64,000 nucleotides of DNA from Alisma plantago-aquatica (GCA_963693085.1 OY856409.1:1621783211-1621847210), one strand, 5' to 3'; positions 48,044-62,015 are shown, counted from the first letter of the stretch. The notes: generated by a model from the letters alone, not told the origin. Numbers and translations are program-made.

Positions 48044-51000
48044 TGAAGCACCCCATCCTCAACAAAACACGGTTACATGCTAATCAATGGATTACTGAAA
48101 ATCACGGGAAATTAAAACCGATTTACAACAAGCACCTCCAGATGAAACATATTACCTCTGAGCCAAAACTTTCTTTTCATAACATTTTTTTTTCTTTTTT
48201 CAAGGTGCTACAACATGATTTCCCATCATCTCATTACATGAAATAACAGTTCCACATATTGAATTACATCAAGATACATAAGGCGAAAACTGTACATCGA
48301 TCATGAAACATCGAAAACCTTCCCCAAGACCTAAGTGTATAGGGATGACACATAGGACTCTACTACTAGACACTATCTATTCCATCATGTATGATTCCTC
48401 TACATATCATCCATAGCCACATGATCTTCATCTCACCAGGCATGTCCACCTAAAAAAATGTTATTAATCACCAGGGTGAGACACGCAGTCCCAGCGAGAG
48501 ACATAACCCTCCACCAACTTTATTATGATCACAGATAAATGATATAAGCAGATCATAGGAGCAACATACTAAGAACTAACTTATTAACAATCTTACCAAA
48601 ATGTCAGGAGGCATATAACCAGACATTCTGTATGGAACATGATTGACAAGATAAGCTTTATAAGATCTTATCACAAGATATAAAGAATGTACATATAGCT
48701 GCAAGATATAACTGAATCATCTACACAAACAAGGCCTCAATCAATGTTTCATGTTTTGCCCTAAGTAGTATACTATTCGGCTGGATTACATTTTATTATG
48801 CCCTGAGGAAGTGAGCCATCCCCGCTCAAATCCAACCTTCAGCTGCGAAGCCCAAATCTGGAGCCATACAAGGTCAATGGGAGAGTCGGACTCCATGACT
48901 TCTCATTCTCATGGTTAGTGCACGACAACCAACAAGTAAGACCATAGTCTCTTGCTTAAGTGGCCTCAGCTACAGGGTCAGTCTGGTAGGCTGCCCTTTC
49001 TCTATCCCACCTCGGTACAAGTCTCGGCGCTAGTATATCAGAGCCACGAGCCAGTTCACCGTGCTCCCTGAGCCATGATCACATTCATGCTCTATCACAC
49101 TGTTCCATGTGCCTATTCACCATGCTCTTACATACATCTTGAGTCTACAACCGTAGTTTCACTCTAATTCCCCCTATTTTCGGCTAGGAGAAACCCCACA
49201 TATTCAACAATATGCGCTCCAGATTAACCCGCAGGAGAACCCATTTCACCATCACCTAATTACTGACGATGATGGATCTATGGCCAGGGCAAACTACTTG
49301 AGAGGTTCATCTGTAGTTAGTTAATGCATTTTAAGAGGATGTTTGGGGCAGACAAGTTGTACTAAGCAACCATATATATAAAACATGAACAACATTAGAT
49401 TTCATTACTATGGTTCTACATTGCTTCTATTATTCTCATTGCCCTCAACAATCATCTCATAGTACCACTTCCTCTCAAGGCTTCATCATCATACATCATC
49501 ATGGGATATCAATCCCTCAAAATATCATTGCCTTTTTAAGGCTTACATCATCACTATGGGATAGAAATCCCTTATCTCAACATCAGAGGATAACAACTCA
49601 ACTAGGCACTCAAATTAATGGACCTTTCACATCACACTGGTGATACATGTTATCTCATCAACAGTTTTATCATCATTCATTGTTATATAAAACACATACA
49701 TCTCATAGCTCTTACCTCGCTATGAAGTCATTCAATACACCTACATGGTCAGTATGCATATAAGAGAGAGATAAATAGATCACCAAACATAGAACATAGA
49801 TCTTAGAGAACATATTATGATCATCATGTTATCACGAATTTAGGTGCACATGATTGGAACAACATCCATGTTGATAGTTTCATGAAATACAAAGTTGTGT
49901 CTATATACAAATTATTTTATTGTCATCAAACTGTGAGAATCCACCATGCCCTATATCTCATGAGAATATCATGATTATCATGTCACTAAGATTAAAGTTT
50001 ATAGTATTGGAACAATCATCTATATGCAACATAATGTCATAGCTAGTGTATTAAACAATACACGTTACTATTACCATACTATGGATATCCCATCATACCC
50101 TACATCTCATGTCATTATGCTCACCATCCCTAAGGATTCATCTTTAAGGATCATACAACCATGCTCTATTAACAGTATTATCAAAGGTTTAGCTATTGTC
50201 ATCCATAGGTAACCACTATACTAAGGTTCACAACCTATCTTGTCATAACTCATCATGATCAAAAGTGTGAGCTCAAGATAACATGCTTAGGGTTATCGGG
50301 TTAGGAACAACCCTCACTAGAAGTGTCTCCTATCCTCATCAATGCTAGGCAGAAACCAAAAACCCTCACTAGAAGGGGTATCACGTAGGTTACTAACCCT
50401 CACCCAAGATTGTCAGCTACAAGCATGACATGCAATCCATGCACAAAGGAAGGGTATCGTGCAACTAGGGCTATAAGTTGTATCATGCATCGATGTGCAT
50501 GGTGGTATCGGGCATCCAGGTACAAGGGTGTGTGTCGTGCAACTTATTGGCATCACATATAGCCCAAAACCCTATCGTCCATTAGGGTTAGGGTCACTAT
50601 AACGGTCAAGGTGTCATATCATCCAACACACATATCGGCCAAGCCTTCCACTCTAGAACCATCCGAGTTATCAACTCATACACTTACCGGGTAGCCACCC
50701 AAAAAGGGAAGAATGTGTCAGGCAAAGCATATCAGTCAAGACATCGCATCCCTATATAGGGTATCGGACAATAACTTGACCCATTGTATTGCCCAAACCT
50801 TACCATGTCCATGATATACTCTTATCAGATTATGGTTGCTGATATCGGCCAAGATCTCTATAGGTGTGTGTCGGGTAGCAAGGGTGTCAGGTTATATCCT
50901 TCACTAAGGCATGTCGAGTAGGGATTCTATTACCACTCAAAATCTTAACTAAGAGTGGGGCTCTCATCCAAAGTATCGTGCAAAGCACAACAAGGCCATA

Positions 51001-53241
51001 TCACCTAACTCGTCATAATGGGTAACACCTCGTATTGGGTAACACTCAACTCAACTATCAAGCACCATATCGGGCGAGGGGTGTACAAGGTGCCATCCCA
51101 CCATATCTCCCAAGAACACCCCCTATCGGTCATCTAGGGTTAGGGAAACCTTATCATTCAAGGCTCCATGTTGGGAAACTAGAGTTAGGATCATCCTATC
51201 GGCCCAGCATGCATATCGCCCCAAACTAGGGTTAGGCATATGTATCACCCAAGGAACCACTTTTAGGGCTAACGCCCACACCCAAGGTTAGCTCATCAGT
51301 TTCATCTACTACCAAAGACATCACCACTATATCGCCCAAGATATCAACCAAGGACACAACCGCAAGAACATGTCATGCAATAAGGGTAGACCATCAACTC
51401 ACCACTAAAGATCAACACTTCATATCAGCCAAAGGTCCAACTAGGTATAAACCACCCATATCGTCCAAACCCTAAACCCTAGGGTAGGAAAGGATATCGG
51501 TCACTACACCATATCGTCCAACAATACCAAAAGTTGTCTCACCTCTCAACAACCAAGTGAGAGGGGTCTTGCACAACCTTTAGCATATCGGGCAATGAGG
51601 GTAGAGCAACACCCTATCGGCCAACCAACTCAACCTAACGTCCAAACACCTAGACCATAGGTTCACTTTTAATTATCCAAGGAGAGAGAGGAGTTTTGCC
51701 CAAGACACTAGAGCATGGCTCACCTCTCAAGTCCAAGGGATATTACTCATGTGCCATCAGACAAAGCAAGACCTAACGGGTAAAGCACTATATCGTGCAA
51801 CCACTATATCGGACAAGCACCCTATCGGGTGGTTCATCTTCAACCTCAAATCACCCAATACTATTATGCACAAGATAAACAAGAATAAGGAAGTAATAAA
51901 ACATAGCATTCCCATTAGATCAGATTCCAAGTTCCACATATATAACTATCATGGAGAAATGTATCAATTTAAGTACAAGAACCAAAATGTGCACGTATGA
52001 AGAGTGAACATAATAGAGATGGTTAAGAGTTATGTAACCTACCTTAAGAGGATCTCCATGAAAGGCATAAAGCTTCCTGATCCAAGAAGCAAACCCACAT
52101 TCCTCTCCATGTAAAGCATCCATCCAAAGCTCTAAGCTTGTCTTCGGCTCCATCATCATCACCTTAAGAAATAAAAGAAGAAGAAGAAGATACCATGGTT
52201 ATGTATAGCACAAGAAGAAGAAAAGAGGGGGAGATAACCACATCCTTTCCTACTCTCATCAAGGGCCCATCCATGACCAAGAGGAGAAGAAGAATATGCA
52301 GAAGAAAGAACAAGGAAAAGCTAGCAAAGAAGCATGACTCACCAAGGTCGGGTCTTGAGCAAGGAGTTTCTATGGCCAAGGAGCTCGCCCTCCTGAGCTC
52401 CATGGGAGTCTTCCTTAAGCTCCCAAGCTCCCATGCTTGTCCCAACAGGAAGGGGAAGGAAGGTGAATGAAAAGGATCACTTTGTCAAGGAGGAAGGGAG
52501 TTATATACACCAAGGAAGAGAGAGGTGTTATAACCACATAAACCAAGGTGCCACCTACTCTTGCACTTAACGCCACTTGTTCTCACCCTAGCAGCTCATG
52601 CACAGCCTGGTGATACACTCTAGAATGTGTATCGTGCATCTGGGCAGCTTCCATGGCTGATACACCCTTTTGGGTGACACACCTTCAAGCCCTAGCTGAT
52701 ACACTAAAGGACAAGGTAGCATATGTGATACATATATGTTATAAAGGTCATATAGAGATGTTACTCCTCAACTATCATCCAAACAAGGTGCCCCAACCTC
52801 CATCCTCGTCCTAGGTGATGCCAAACAAAATCAAGAAGACTCTAGAGATGATAAATTGCATATTGATCCTCCACTTTGGGTAATTTGCAATTTACACCAA
52901 AACTAGCACACAAAGCACAAGCATCAACCAACCAAGCTCAAACTTGGAACATAGGTCCTCCAAAAGGCACCACACAAAATCATCATATTTCTAATGATTC
53001 CAGAGAACTAAAATCATGATCTACATGTGACATATTTCAATATAACCCCTTACTTTGGGTAAATTGCACTTTGGTCCAAAACAAGCAAACATTGCTCAAA
53101 CAACACCCAAACGGGACCAAACTGGAAACATGAGCTTGCCACATGATATCAAAACATATTAAGAGACTAGATTAAGGTTCTAATCACCTTCATAAGCAAA
53201 GAAAAGAGGGTTATCCCAAAACATGGGTCAGGGTCCTTACA
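48044..53241 (-). repeat. LTR of element G, right copy, complete (5198 bp)
   Basis: Starts TGAAGCACCCC beside the primer site and ends GGGTCCTTACA. TATA box at 52501-52508, donor-like site at 52341-52342, acceptor-like site at 48450-48451. The last 614 bases (52628-53241) are unique to this copy. Sampled stretches differ from the left copy at roughly 5-10 percent of bases. Confidence 0.93.
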
Positions 53242-55195
53242 AATTCAGACATTGGTTGAGCAAGTTATGTAATTTTATGCACATTTTGGAATTTTCTACA
53301 ATTTACACTGGGTAACAAGAGGTTTTCTTTGAAATTTATCACTTGAATTATCTTCCTTGGATATTCTATCATCATTCTTGAGCTTGTTGATACATGGAGT
53401 ACCTATTTAAACCTTGGTTTGAAGGTGTTTTCTCCAAGGGTATTTTAGTGTTTACCCCTTCAAGGATGAGCTACCTTTAGTAGCTATCAACTAGTGAGTT
53501 ATTTGTTTTGCTTGAAAATTCAAGAAATGAGGGATAAGAATGTCTCTATGGATGGTGGGAGATCTGATTGTGTGTGTTCTTGTATATTCTTAATAGTTTA
53601 AGGCCATGGACACTTGGAAAGATACTAGAACTTCAACTTTTTATTTTTCTTTATCTTAAAGTTTCATATACTTATCCCTATGCACCAAAACGAGCAATTT
53701 TATCTCCAAAACTTCCATCCTTCTACAAACCTCGTCCTCCCTCTATGATTCTATGAATTTCCTATCCAAGGAAGAAGAAAGAGGGGACCTTCTTGGAAAA
53801 AGAATATAGGGTTGCAATTGACTTCCTTTTAGGGTTTAAAAAGCTTCCTTATAGTGATCTTGACCTAAAAGAGTAAGAAACCCCTTATTTACTCCATTTA
53901 TTTGTTTTTTATCCTTCCTTATACCTTTCTTCCAGTTTAAAGAATTGTAGTTGTAGCATCAATTAATCCTTAGACCAATGGTTTCTTGGGTCACTTGATG
54001 CAATGGTCAGACCTATACTATAATTGATGGTTTTAACATATGAACTTAACCCAATGGTCAATATCTATTATTTATTCCTCCAATAAATTGGAATGATGGC
54101 TAATATAATATGTTTGTCCTAATAATGTGATTTATATGGCTTCCTTTATATGATCAACTTAAAGAGCTTACTTGTTGACAATGAATCACTTGTTTTAAAT
54201 GAACAGTCGATTGTGGGTTTTACCCTACTCTCAATGGAAATTTTTGTATTATTAATCAAGGGATGTCTAGGGTTAAATTGTGACTCTTTCTATAGAAACA
54301 ATCAAGGACTTCATAGGTGGTTTATCTACGGTGTTTACTTATGTAAACAACCAAAGGTCTTACCTTTCAAACATCCAATGGTTCTGGGTGACATTGTGGT
54401 ATGGTGATATGGGTTGAATGATGATTGAACAAATAGAAGGTTACCCTTAACAAGGTAGTCTTACCTTTTCACTCATATGAATATAACCATATTGTCTGGA
54501 TATGTAACCCTAATGAGGTATATCTTGTTATACCTAGCTTTAATATAACTAAATGATGGTAATTGGGTATGAATAGTCCTTGAATGACTAATGAAATCAT
54601 GGGGTACTCTCTTATTGTTGTTGAAACCCTATTATGCTATAACATGATGGTTACATATTGATTTATGTGTGGGTTCATACTTGAGAATTGTATGGAATAT
54701 GATGGTGATGCTTCACCTTATTCATCCATGATCCAATGGGGATGTCGTGAGTTAGTGTTTGGGTATAAGTGTTGATTAGTAACATTGATATAATTTATCA
54801 TGTTGAACCTAACACTAATGTAAATAAATAAAGATGATTATTCAAGTTTTACATTCTTATATGATGGAAAGATAGTGTAATAACCTCCTTAATATGATCA
54901 TAACCGTAATATGTTAATTGGTGGTTATCATAGCCGCATGGTTGATACTTTCTTATACTAAACATGTGCATTATGAATATGATGAGGGTTAATCATATCT
55001 AGATTCCTTGCATGTTGATTTAATAAAGGAATGTTCTTAACATTAATATAACCCTACTATGATTGTTTATGAATATGTCCTAGCTCATTAATGCAATATT
55101 TTGTTGATCTAGTGTATTACATGTAAGTGATGTTGTTGAGCCTTATTATAAGGCATGCAAAGATAATGATGATCTTGTAGGGAATAATATGGTGG

Positions 55196-55430
55196 TCTTA
55201 ATGACCTTTGGGCATGGTTGAGCCCTGAATGTGGTGTAATCCTCTTGTGTTGATAAGGGTTGATACCCTGTGATATTGTGAAAAGGATTTATATCATGTG
55301 ATAGTACAATGCTCTTAATGACCTTTGGGCATGGTTGGTCCCTGAATGAGGCGTAATCCTCTTATGTTGATAACGGTTGATACCCTGTATTATTGTGAAA
55401 AGGATTTATATCTTATGATAATATGATGAC
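55196..55430 (+). repeat. 117-bp tandem duplication in LTR F
   Basis: TCTTAATGACCTTTGGGCAT begins both copies (55196 and 55313). Both run through GTAATCCTCTT and GATACCCTGT to GTGAAAAGGATTTATATC with about ten differences. Confidence 0.9.
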
Positions 55431-56279
55431 TAGTGTGGTCTCATGAATGGCAAGTGAATAGTACCATGTGATTATGAGATGAGAAATTATGTTTCACACG
55501 TTTTATGTCGTTTTGAAGTTGTGATATTTATATGCTTGTGTGAAGTGAATTAGGTTTTGTATGTCAACTTGTTTGATGCAACCTTAATTCACCCATTTGG
55601 CATAACTAATCATATGCAACTTTAAAGATGTCGTGACATGTGTCATAGAACCATCTTCAATGTCAAAACTTTCTTGATGGTGAAATGAGTATTCCTAAGG
55701 GAAACTTAGAGCACATACTATTGAGTATGTGAGGGTGGAAGGTTGAGGATATATCCTTATTATCTACAATATAGATTGTGAAGGTTGCCTATGGTCATTC
55801 CTCATACATCTGATGTGATTGAGAACGGCTATGGTCGTGTCTCAGTGATTATAACATGATGTGATTAGAGGACAACTGTGGTTGTACCTCAGTGATTGGG
55901 TTTGAATACCCTAGATGCTAGTGTCGTGACCTGTACCAAGGTGGGCTAGTTATAGGAGTATATGTCATTGTGGTGGTAGCTTTGACTGATATGTCACAAC
56001 CTTTTTACTTGTACTAACCAAGAGGAAGTGATCTTTGGATACCGGCACTCTAGATCTTGTACGAAACACGAATAGCCCTTCGCAGGGGTCAGTTGGACTT
56101 TGAATGGTAAGATTCAAATTCCCTAGGGCATAATAAAAGATGTAATATAGCCGTATAGCATATCTATTTAGGGTTATACAAAACACTTCACATTGGATGA
56201 TAACCCTTATTTGTTCCCTTTACATAAAGATGATGCTTAGGGAAATTAAGAGATAGTAGATATACTTATGTTGTGGATA

Positions 56280-56620
56280 TGCTTAAGATTGTAAATGTGT
56301 ACATACAGTAGCCATGCTTATGTTGATATCTATACTTATACTACTGATTATAATTATGATGCTAGCTATATTATGTTGTTAGTTATGTTTAGCATGCTAA
56401 CCATGCCTCTGTAATTAGAAATGCATAGATTGTTAATCATGCTTATGCAATTACTCATGCTTATGTTGTCAACACTACTTATGATATTGATCTGTTCAAA
56501 CTATTAGACATGCTAATGTTGTTGGATATGCTTATCATGCCAGACTTATTCATGTTACTAGGATAATATGCTACTAGACTTGCTTATGCTAGTTATTCAT
56601 ATGCTTCTGAATCTCTTATA
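56280..56620 (+). repeat. Degenerate CATGCTTATGTTG repeats in LTR F
   Basis: About ten diverged variants of CATGCTTATGTTGTT, irregularly spaced. Low-complexity, no gene. Confidence 0.6.
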
Positions 56621-57263
56621 TGGTTAGTAAGGAAAATGATGGTAGTCAGCGTAATGATGATAATTGTTATCAGATCCTTTATGTATTTTGTTAATCATCA
56701 ATGTTGTTCAACCTATTTGTTATATATGATTAAATTGCTTAAACTGTCTCATTACATAAAAATGTTGGAATCAATAAATGTTGTTGGAGGTTATATCTTT
56801 GGCGGGGACATGGGTCTCACCCTTGTGGTTCCCCACATCTTTTTAGGTAATCAGAAGTGACGAAAATAAACATGTGGCAACAAAGAGGACCTATAGTAAT
56901 GAATCTTTGAGAAAGTTGATTAGATGTCTAGTATGTCCTAGGGTCATCCCTGTACTCTCATGTCCGGGAAGGAATGGTTTGTATATGGTGTTTCAAACGA
57001 ATCAAAATATTGTTAGCATGTTAATGTTTGTTGTGTGGAATATACAAATATTGTTCTCCTGTGTATATATGTTGTGGCTAAGGTGATAGAACAATTTGTA
57101 TCAAAATATTGAAAGGTGTTGGGCTCTTATGAAAATGTTTTTGAATGGGTTCTACCGTTGAAATCGGTTTTATTTTACCCATATTTTTGGGTATGTGATT
57201 AATTAGTGATCGATTGTGCTTTATGTTTTGAGTAAATATCGTTTATTGTAACGGGTTCTCACA

Positions 57264-57869
57264 AGTTGGTATCATAGATTTAGGTTCACTGAGTCTACAT
57301 GGACACTAGGACTTAGGACTAGGATGATTTCAAAATTAGGTATATGACATAAAAATATGGTGCATACTGCTTAATATCAGTATTTGGGTGCCCTGGTTAG
57401 GTATTCAATTATTGAAGAAATAGTAAGTATGGAACTCTTAGATTGTTATGTTTTTTATTACTCTAATCAAGTAGTCATTTTGAGACAATCTAAAGAGTAT
57501 AATGAATAAGAAATCATGGTGTGAATATCTCAATCCTACCTTAAAGAAGATGTGAATTGCATCATTATCTATCAAAACTTGAATGTTTGGTAGCTAAAGA
57601 AAAAGACACAACACTGAGAAATCTAAATATAAATACAAATAAGCAAAAGAGGAGTTCTTGAAGATGTGATTCAAGAAGATAATAAAGTAAAAGACATATA
57701 AGTCTATGCTTATAAAGTGATTCAAGGTATGAAATCAACATGAGATGGAGAGAACTCCTATAATAAGTACAAAATGATAAGATGAATGGGAACAATGATA
57801 AAGGAATAACGTGGAACCTGAGTTATTCTCAGGCCAACCTAAGTGTGTAAGAAAGTGTTAATGTAAAAT
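57264..57869 (+). other. Element F interior, leader
   Basis: Non-coding DNA after the primer site, homologous to the leader of element G in opposite orientation. Interrupted by solo LTR S. After S it resumes at 63046. Confidence 0.65.
57267..57287 (+). promoter_or_regulatory. Primer binding site of element F
   Basis: TGGTATCATAGATTTAGGTTC, a diverged version of the site in G (TGGTATCAGAGCTCTAGGTT), three bases after the LTR end. Confidence 0.78.
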
Positions 57870-59543
57870 TGTAACGACCATCATCAAACCGAAAAACAAA
57901 TCGCTACTAATTAAGCGGAATACACATAACAAGTGGATTAACAAAAATCACTAAAATTTAAAACTATTTTGCAAGGAGATCCTTTTCTAGAAAACTCTTA
58001 CTGAAAGATCTAAAACTCATACATATCATGATTACATTGTACAACATCTCATCTTGAGGACAACATATAATAGTTTATCTATCAAAACACATACTGGAGC
58101 AACATAAAACATCAAGGCATTCAAGCCAAAATCTTAGATCATTCATGAAACCAGTACAAACCAACTCCAAGGACCTGAGAGTATAGAGACGACACATAGG
58201 ACTTCTATCTACAAGACATGACAGACATTACACTCAACCTGAGTTGTCACTGCTGCCTCAGCTGTTGTTCCTCCTGTGTAGAAAGATCTTCGCCACCTTG
58301 TGCATGTCCACCTAAAAAAATTTGGATCCCACGGGGTGAGACAATTGTCCCAGTGAGAGATATAACTCTTCTCCGATCATATTATTATCATAGATTAAGC
58401 ATTTATGAACTGAACATAGGTTCTTTATATATTAACAAGTAGGATAATTCATCATATGAATAGAATGAAGTAATCTCCTTTCTTAAGGAGAACATTGCAT
58501 CTACCCATGGTAGAGTTATAAATCATCTATCTACTTTGCAAGGAATGTAAAGAAACATAAATATCATCTATCAACTAAGATGTATAACTATATTACACAT
58601 CAAACAATATTTCTCATATTGGATCCTTAAGAAGATATGCTACATAGCTGAACATATTTTAACAATCACACTTATGCCCTGAGGAGATGAAGCATACCTC
58701 GTCATCTCCAACCGACCACAAACTTCTCACAAGTCGATACCGTACAAGGTTAATGGGAGAGCCGGTTGCCATGACCTCACTTGTCTCAGTTAGTACGAGA
58801 CCACTTAAGTTTAGCAGGACATCTTATGTTGACTGCAAATAGTTGTGCCAGGGTACGTAGGCATCCTCTCTTAGAGATACAACGTCAACTACACTCTCTT
58901 AGGGGAAACATCTACTAACAACCATCCCCAGTTATAAAATTACTGAGTCATGGTGACACAAGCACCATACTCTGAGCCACGGGCCAGTTCACTGTGCTCA
59001 ACATAGAGTCTATGACTGAAGTCACACTCGAGCCAGGATATGACATATAACCAAATCCCCATTCATTTCAGGCTCGTAAGGGGATCGGCTCACACATGGC
59101 CATCCATACTTACGCACCACATACTCAAAAGTATGCACTCTGGGTTATGTCACAGGGAACCCATTTCACCTTTTAGCAAATCCTGACACTAATGGATCTA
59201 TGGTCAGGGCAATGTTTTATAATTCCTAATGATGTATTACATGTATTACATCATTCTTTCAACATCAAACAAGTTATCATTATTAATCACAACAAATTCT
59301 ACAAATAAAAGTGTAATAAATCTATCACATACTTTTTTGATCTTTAAAACACATGATACTTGGGATCTCAGTACCTCATCACATTACTGTGAATTCTCAT
59401 CCCTTCACATCATTATCATGATTACTGGTTCTGGGTATTCAAACCCTTGGATCGTCACACAACATTGTTATCTCTATAATAGATAAACATTACGTCTATG
59501 TCCTCAAACCCAGGTATCCATTTGACTTGTTGTACAAGTATTC

Positions 59544-59743
59544 CATATGGCTCACAAGGCCATTACACATCTTGTCACCTCTCACTAGGCAACAACTTAT
59601 TCATATGGCTCACAAGGCCATTACATATCTTGTCCCCTCTCACTAGGTAAAAACTTATTCATATGGCTCACAAGGCCATTACACATCTTGTCACCTCTCA
59701 CTAGGAAACAACTTATTCATATGGCTCACAAGGCCATTAATCA
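59544..59743 (+). repeat. 58-bp tandem repeat in LTR S
   Basis: Units start CATATGGCTCACAAGGCC at 59544, 59602, 59660 and 59718 (about 3.4 copies), each with TTGTCACCTCTCACTAGG. Units are nearly identical. Confidence 0.95.
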
Positions 59744-60789
59744 TTATACTTGTTATAAAAGTATTTAACATGCCTCACAAGGCTTATGTAATAAGAGAAA
59801 TACAACTTTCCCATTATTAGGGTTAGGGTTTCCCTTTATAGCCAAATAGGGTGTCAAGTTCATATTAGTAATTCAAACCCTAATTCATTGCTCCACACAT
59901 CTAGGAGCATACATTGATATCATAAGTATTCAATAATACTTATTTATTCTCATCTTTTATCATTAAATGATTATCAACACAAAGTATGAGTTTCTCTCCC
60001 ATCTTCTCTAGGATATTGATTACATCATACTTTATTATCTTGGCTTAACCCTTTCTCAAGGTATGTTAGCCTACACTTATCAAAGTGCATTACATCTCAA
60101 TGTAACAATTGACATGACACACTTCATGTGTTACTCATCCAAGTATATTGCATTTAAGGTGCATAAACCTTGAGTTGATAGATGTGGTATTTATCATGCC
60201 TTGGTGTATCACTTCCCTCATCACTTTTAACTTACTTAAGTTCATCAACTTATCTGGTATTAGGGTATTTCCCAACCTAATACTTTATGCACTAGCCCAT
60301 CACATTTAGCCTATAATGTATTCGCCATAAGTCACACACTTGAATTACCCAACTATCATCAAGTGATATGGAATCATCTCGAGTTAAGGCATTGTTGATA
60401 TACCATTATCAACCACTTTAGGTGTTCTACTTACCAAGGTATTAACCAAACCACATCACTAGTTGGTGTTTCACTCATCACTCCTAAGAGTGTTTTACCC
60501 TCATCTTTACAAGGTGCATCAGATTGAATCATGTATGCTAAGTTGAAAACATGTATTGGGTTAGGTGTATATTGAGCTAGACATAGTCATATCCCTCATA
60601 CCCTTACCCATCAAGGTATCATCCTTACCAATCATATGGTGTATCATCTTCACCATACATGAGTGTAACATCCTCACCTCACTTGAAGATATTGGCCATC
60701 ACATGTTCTAGGGTATTAACCACCTTACCACTTTTTTCATTTAGTGTATTGGGTTACCAACCATATCATTTTAGAGATATGTGGTCAAC

Positions 60790-61330
60790 ACCATATCATC
60801 TAAGAGGTGTATTCTTCACCCAATATCAGTTTAGAGGTGTATGCATGTTACCCATATCACTTTAGAGGTGTATGTATGCTTACCATATTGGGCAAGAGGT
60901 GTATGATTTCTTTACCATATCAGGAAGAGAGGTGTGTGTGTGCTTCACACCATATCGGGCAGAGAGGTGTGTGTGTGCTTCACACAATATCAGGCAGAGA
61001 GGTGTGTGTGTGCTTCACACCATATCGGGTAGAGGGGTGTGTGTTCTTCACACCATATCAGGAAGAGAGGTGTGTGTGTGCTTCACACCATATCAGGTAG
61101 AGAGGGTTGTGTGTGCTTCAAACCATATCAGGCAAAGAGGTGTGTGCTTTCTTACCATATCACTTTAGAGGTGTATGTATGTTTCACACTATATCGGGCA
61201 AAGAGGTGTGTGTGTGCTTCACACCATATCGGGCAAAGTGGTGTGTTCTTAACCCAATATCATTTTTGAGGTTTATGCTTGACCTCATATCATGCAAGAG
61301 GTGTATACTACATCACCATATTATGGAAGA
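60790..61330 (+). repeat. About 35-bp tandem repeat in LTR S
   Basis: About 17 units of CACCATATCGGGCAGAGAGG plus a TGTGTGTGTGCTTCA-like part, spaced 30-35 bases. The middle units are most alike and outer ones more diverged. Cys-rich open frames in several phases here are translations of the repeat. Confidence 0.95.
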
Positions 61331-61826
61331 AAGTATAAAACTATATCCATATCATTTTAGTGAAGTAGGTGCATCACCACATCGGGTTAGAGGTGCTTGC
61401 TTGTGTGCTTGAACCCGATATCACTTTATAAGGTGATACCATCTTCTTCACGCTCTAGACCTTAGTTCTAACTATTATAGTTCATGGCAACAGGTCTAAG
61501 CAACTACTATAACTCATAATGTTGTCAACTATTTCAGAAAATTTTGGAATTAAAAGTAGATCATTATGTATAGCAATTTAGGCGATGAATAATAACATGA
61601 TAGAGTTCAAGTTATATAACCTACCTTAAGAACAACTTAAAAGCTCCAAGCTCCAAAGCTCCACATTCCTAAGGTTGAAGATGACTTATAAAAAGTCCAA
61701 GGCTCGTTCACAACTCCTTCATATATAAGGAATAACCAAGGATAAGAAATTGGTGAAGAAGAAAAGAAAGGAAGATCATACCCTAAAATCATGCTTCAAT
61801 CCAAGGTTGAAGTTGATCATGGCCTC

Positions 61827-61835
61827 ACCTTAGGG
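61827..61835 (-). other. Putative 5' splice site in LTR S
   Basis: Minus strand CCCTAAG/GTGAGG, following a GGAGCAAGAGGGAGCT block that resembles the sequence before the donor in LTR A. TATA box lies about 315 bases upstream. Confidence 0.38.
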
Positions 61836-61939
61836 TTAAGTATTGAGCTCCCTCTTGCTCCTTAGCACCTTGCATGATACCTGACTACCCGTGCACGATA
61901 TTCCATCACTTGTGGTTGATATCCCCTTCACTTGTGGCC

Positions 61940-62015
61940 AATAACACTCCACTATGGCCGATATCACCTTGCTAGGCCGATACCACCTTTCTAGGCCGAT
62001 ATCAACTTGCTAAGG
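61940..62015 (+). repeat. GGCCGATATCA short repeats in LTR S
   Basis: Three close copies of TGGCCGATATCACCTTGCTA or variants, between the TATA box and the donor-like site. Confidence 0.75.

Larger units (their letters stand above)
36432..53241 (-). mobile_element. Element G: large non-coding LTR element (LARD-like) carrying a CACTA insertion
   Basis: LTRs at 36432-41032 (truncated) and 48044-53241 flank an interior with no gag or pol. The primer site is at 48017-48037 on the minus strand. Flanks are AATTT (36427-36431) and AATTC (53242-53246), a five-base target duplication with one change. The left LTR lacks the last 614 bases present in the right one, and the polypurine tract is also gone, so a deletion removed that junction. 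Its leader sequence matches that of element F. Without the CACTA it is about 12.3 kb. It would need enzymes from other elements to move. Confidence 0.86.
53242..57263 (+). repeat. Element F, 5' LTR, second segment
   Basis: Continues the LTR interrupted at 36431 and ends TTCTCACA three bases before a primer site. Together the two segments make an LTR of about 4.15 kb. It carries an acceptor-like TCTTTTTAG at 56845-56846 and a TGTACTCTCATGTCC block (about 56942-56968), both matching LTRs A, G and S in reverse complement. A TATA-like TATTTAA lies near 53403. No gene recognised. Confidence 0.75.

Noticed and set aside
60790..61330. CRISPR-like regular repeat
   Set aside because: Units are contiguous with no unique spacers, vary in length, and lie in a plant LTR.
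60807..61412. Cys-rich repeat proteins in three overlapping frames
   Set aside because: They are translations of the 35-bp tandem repeat in different phases and have no family similarity.
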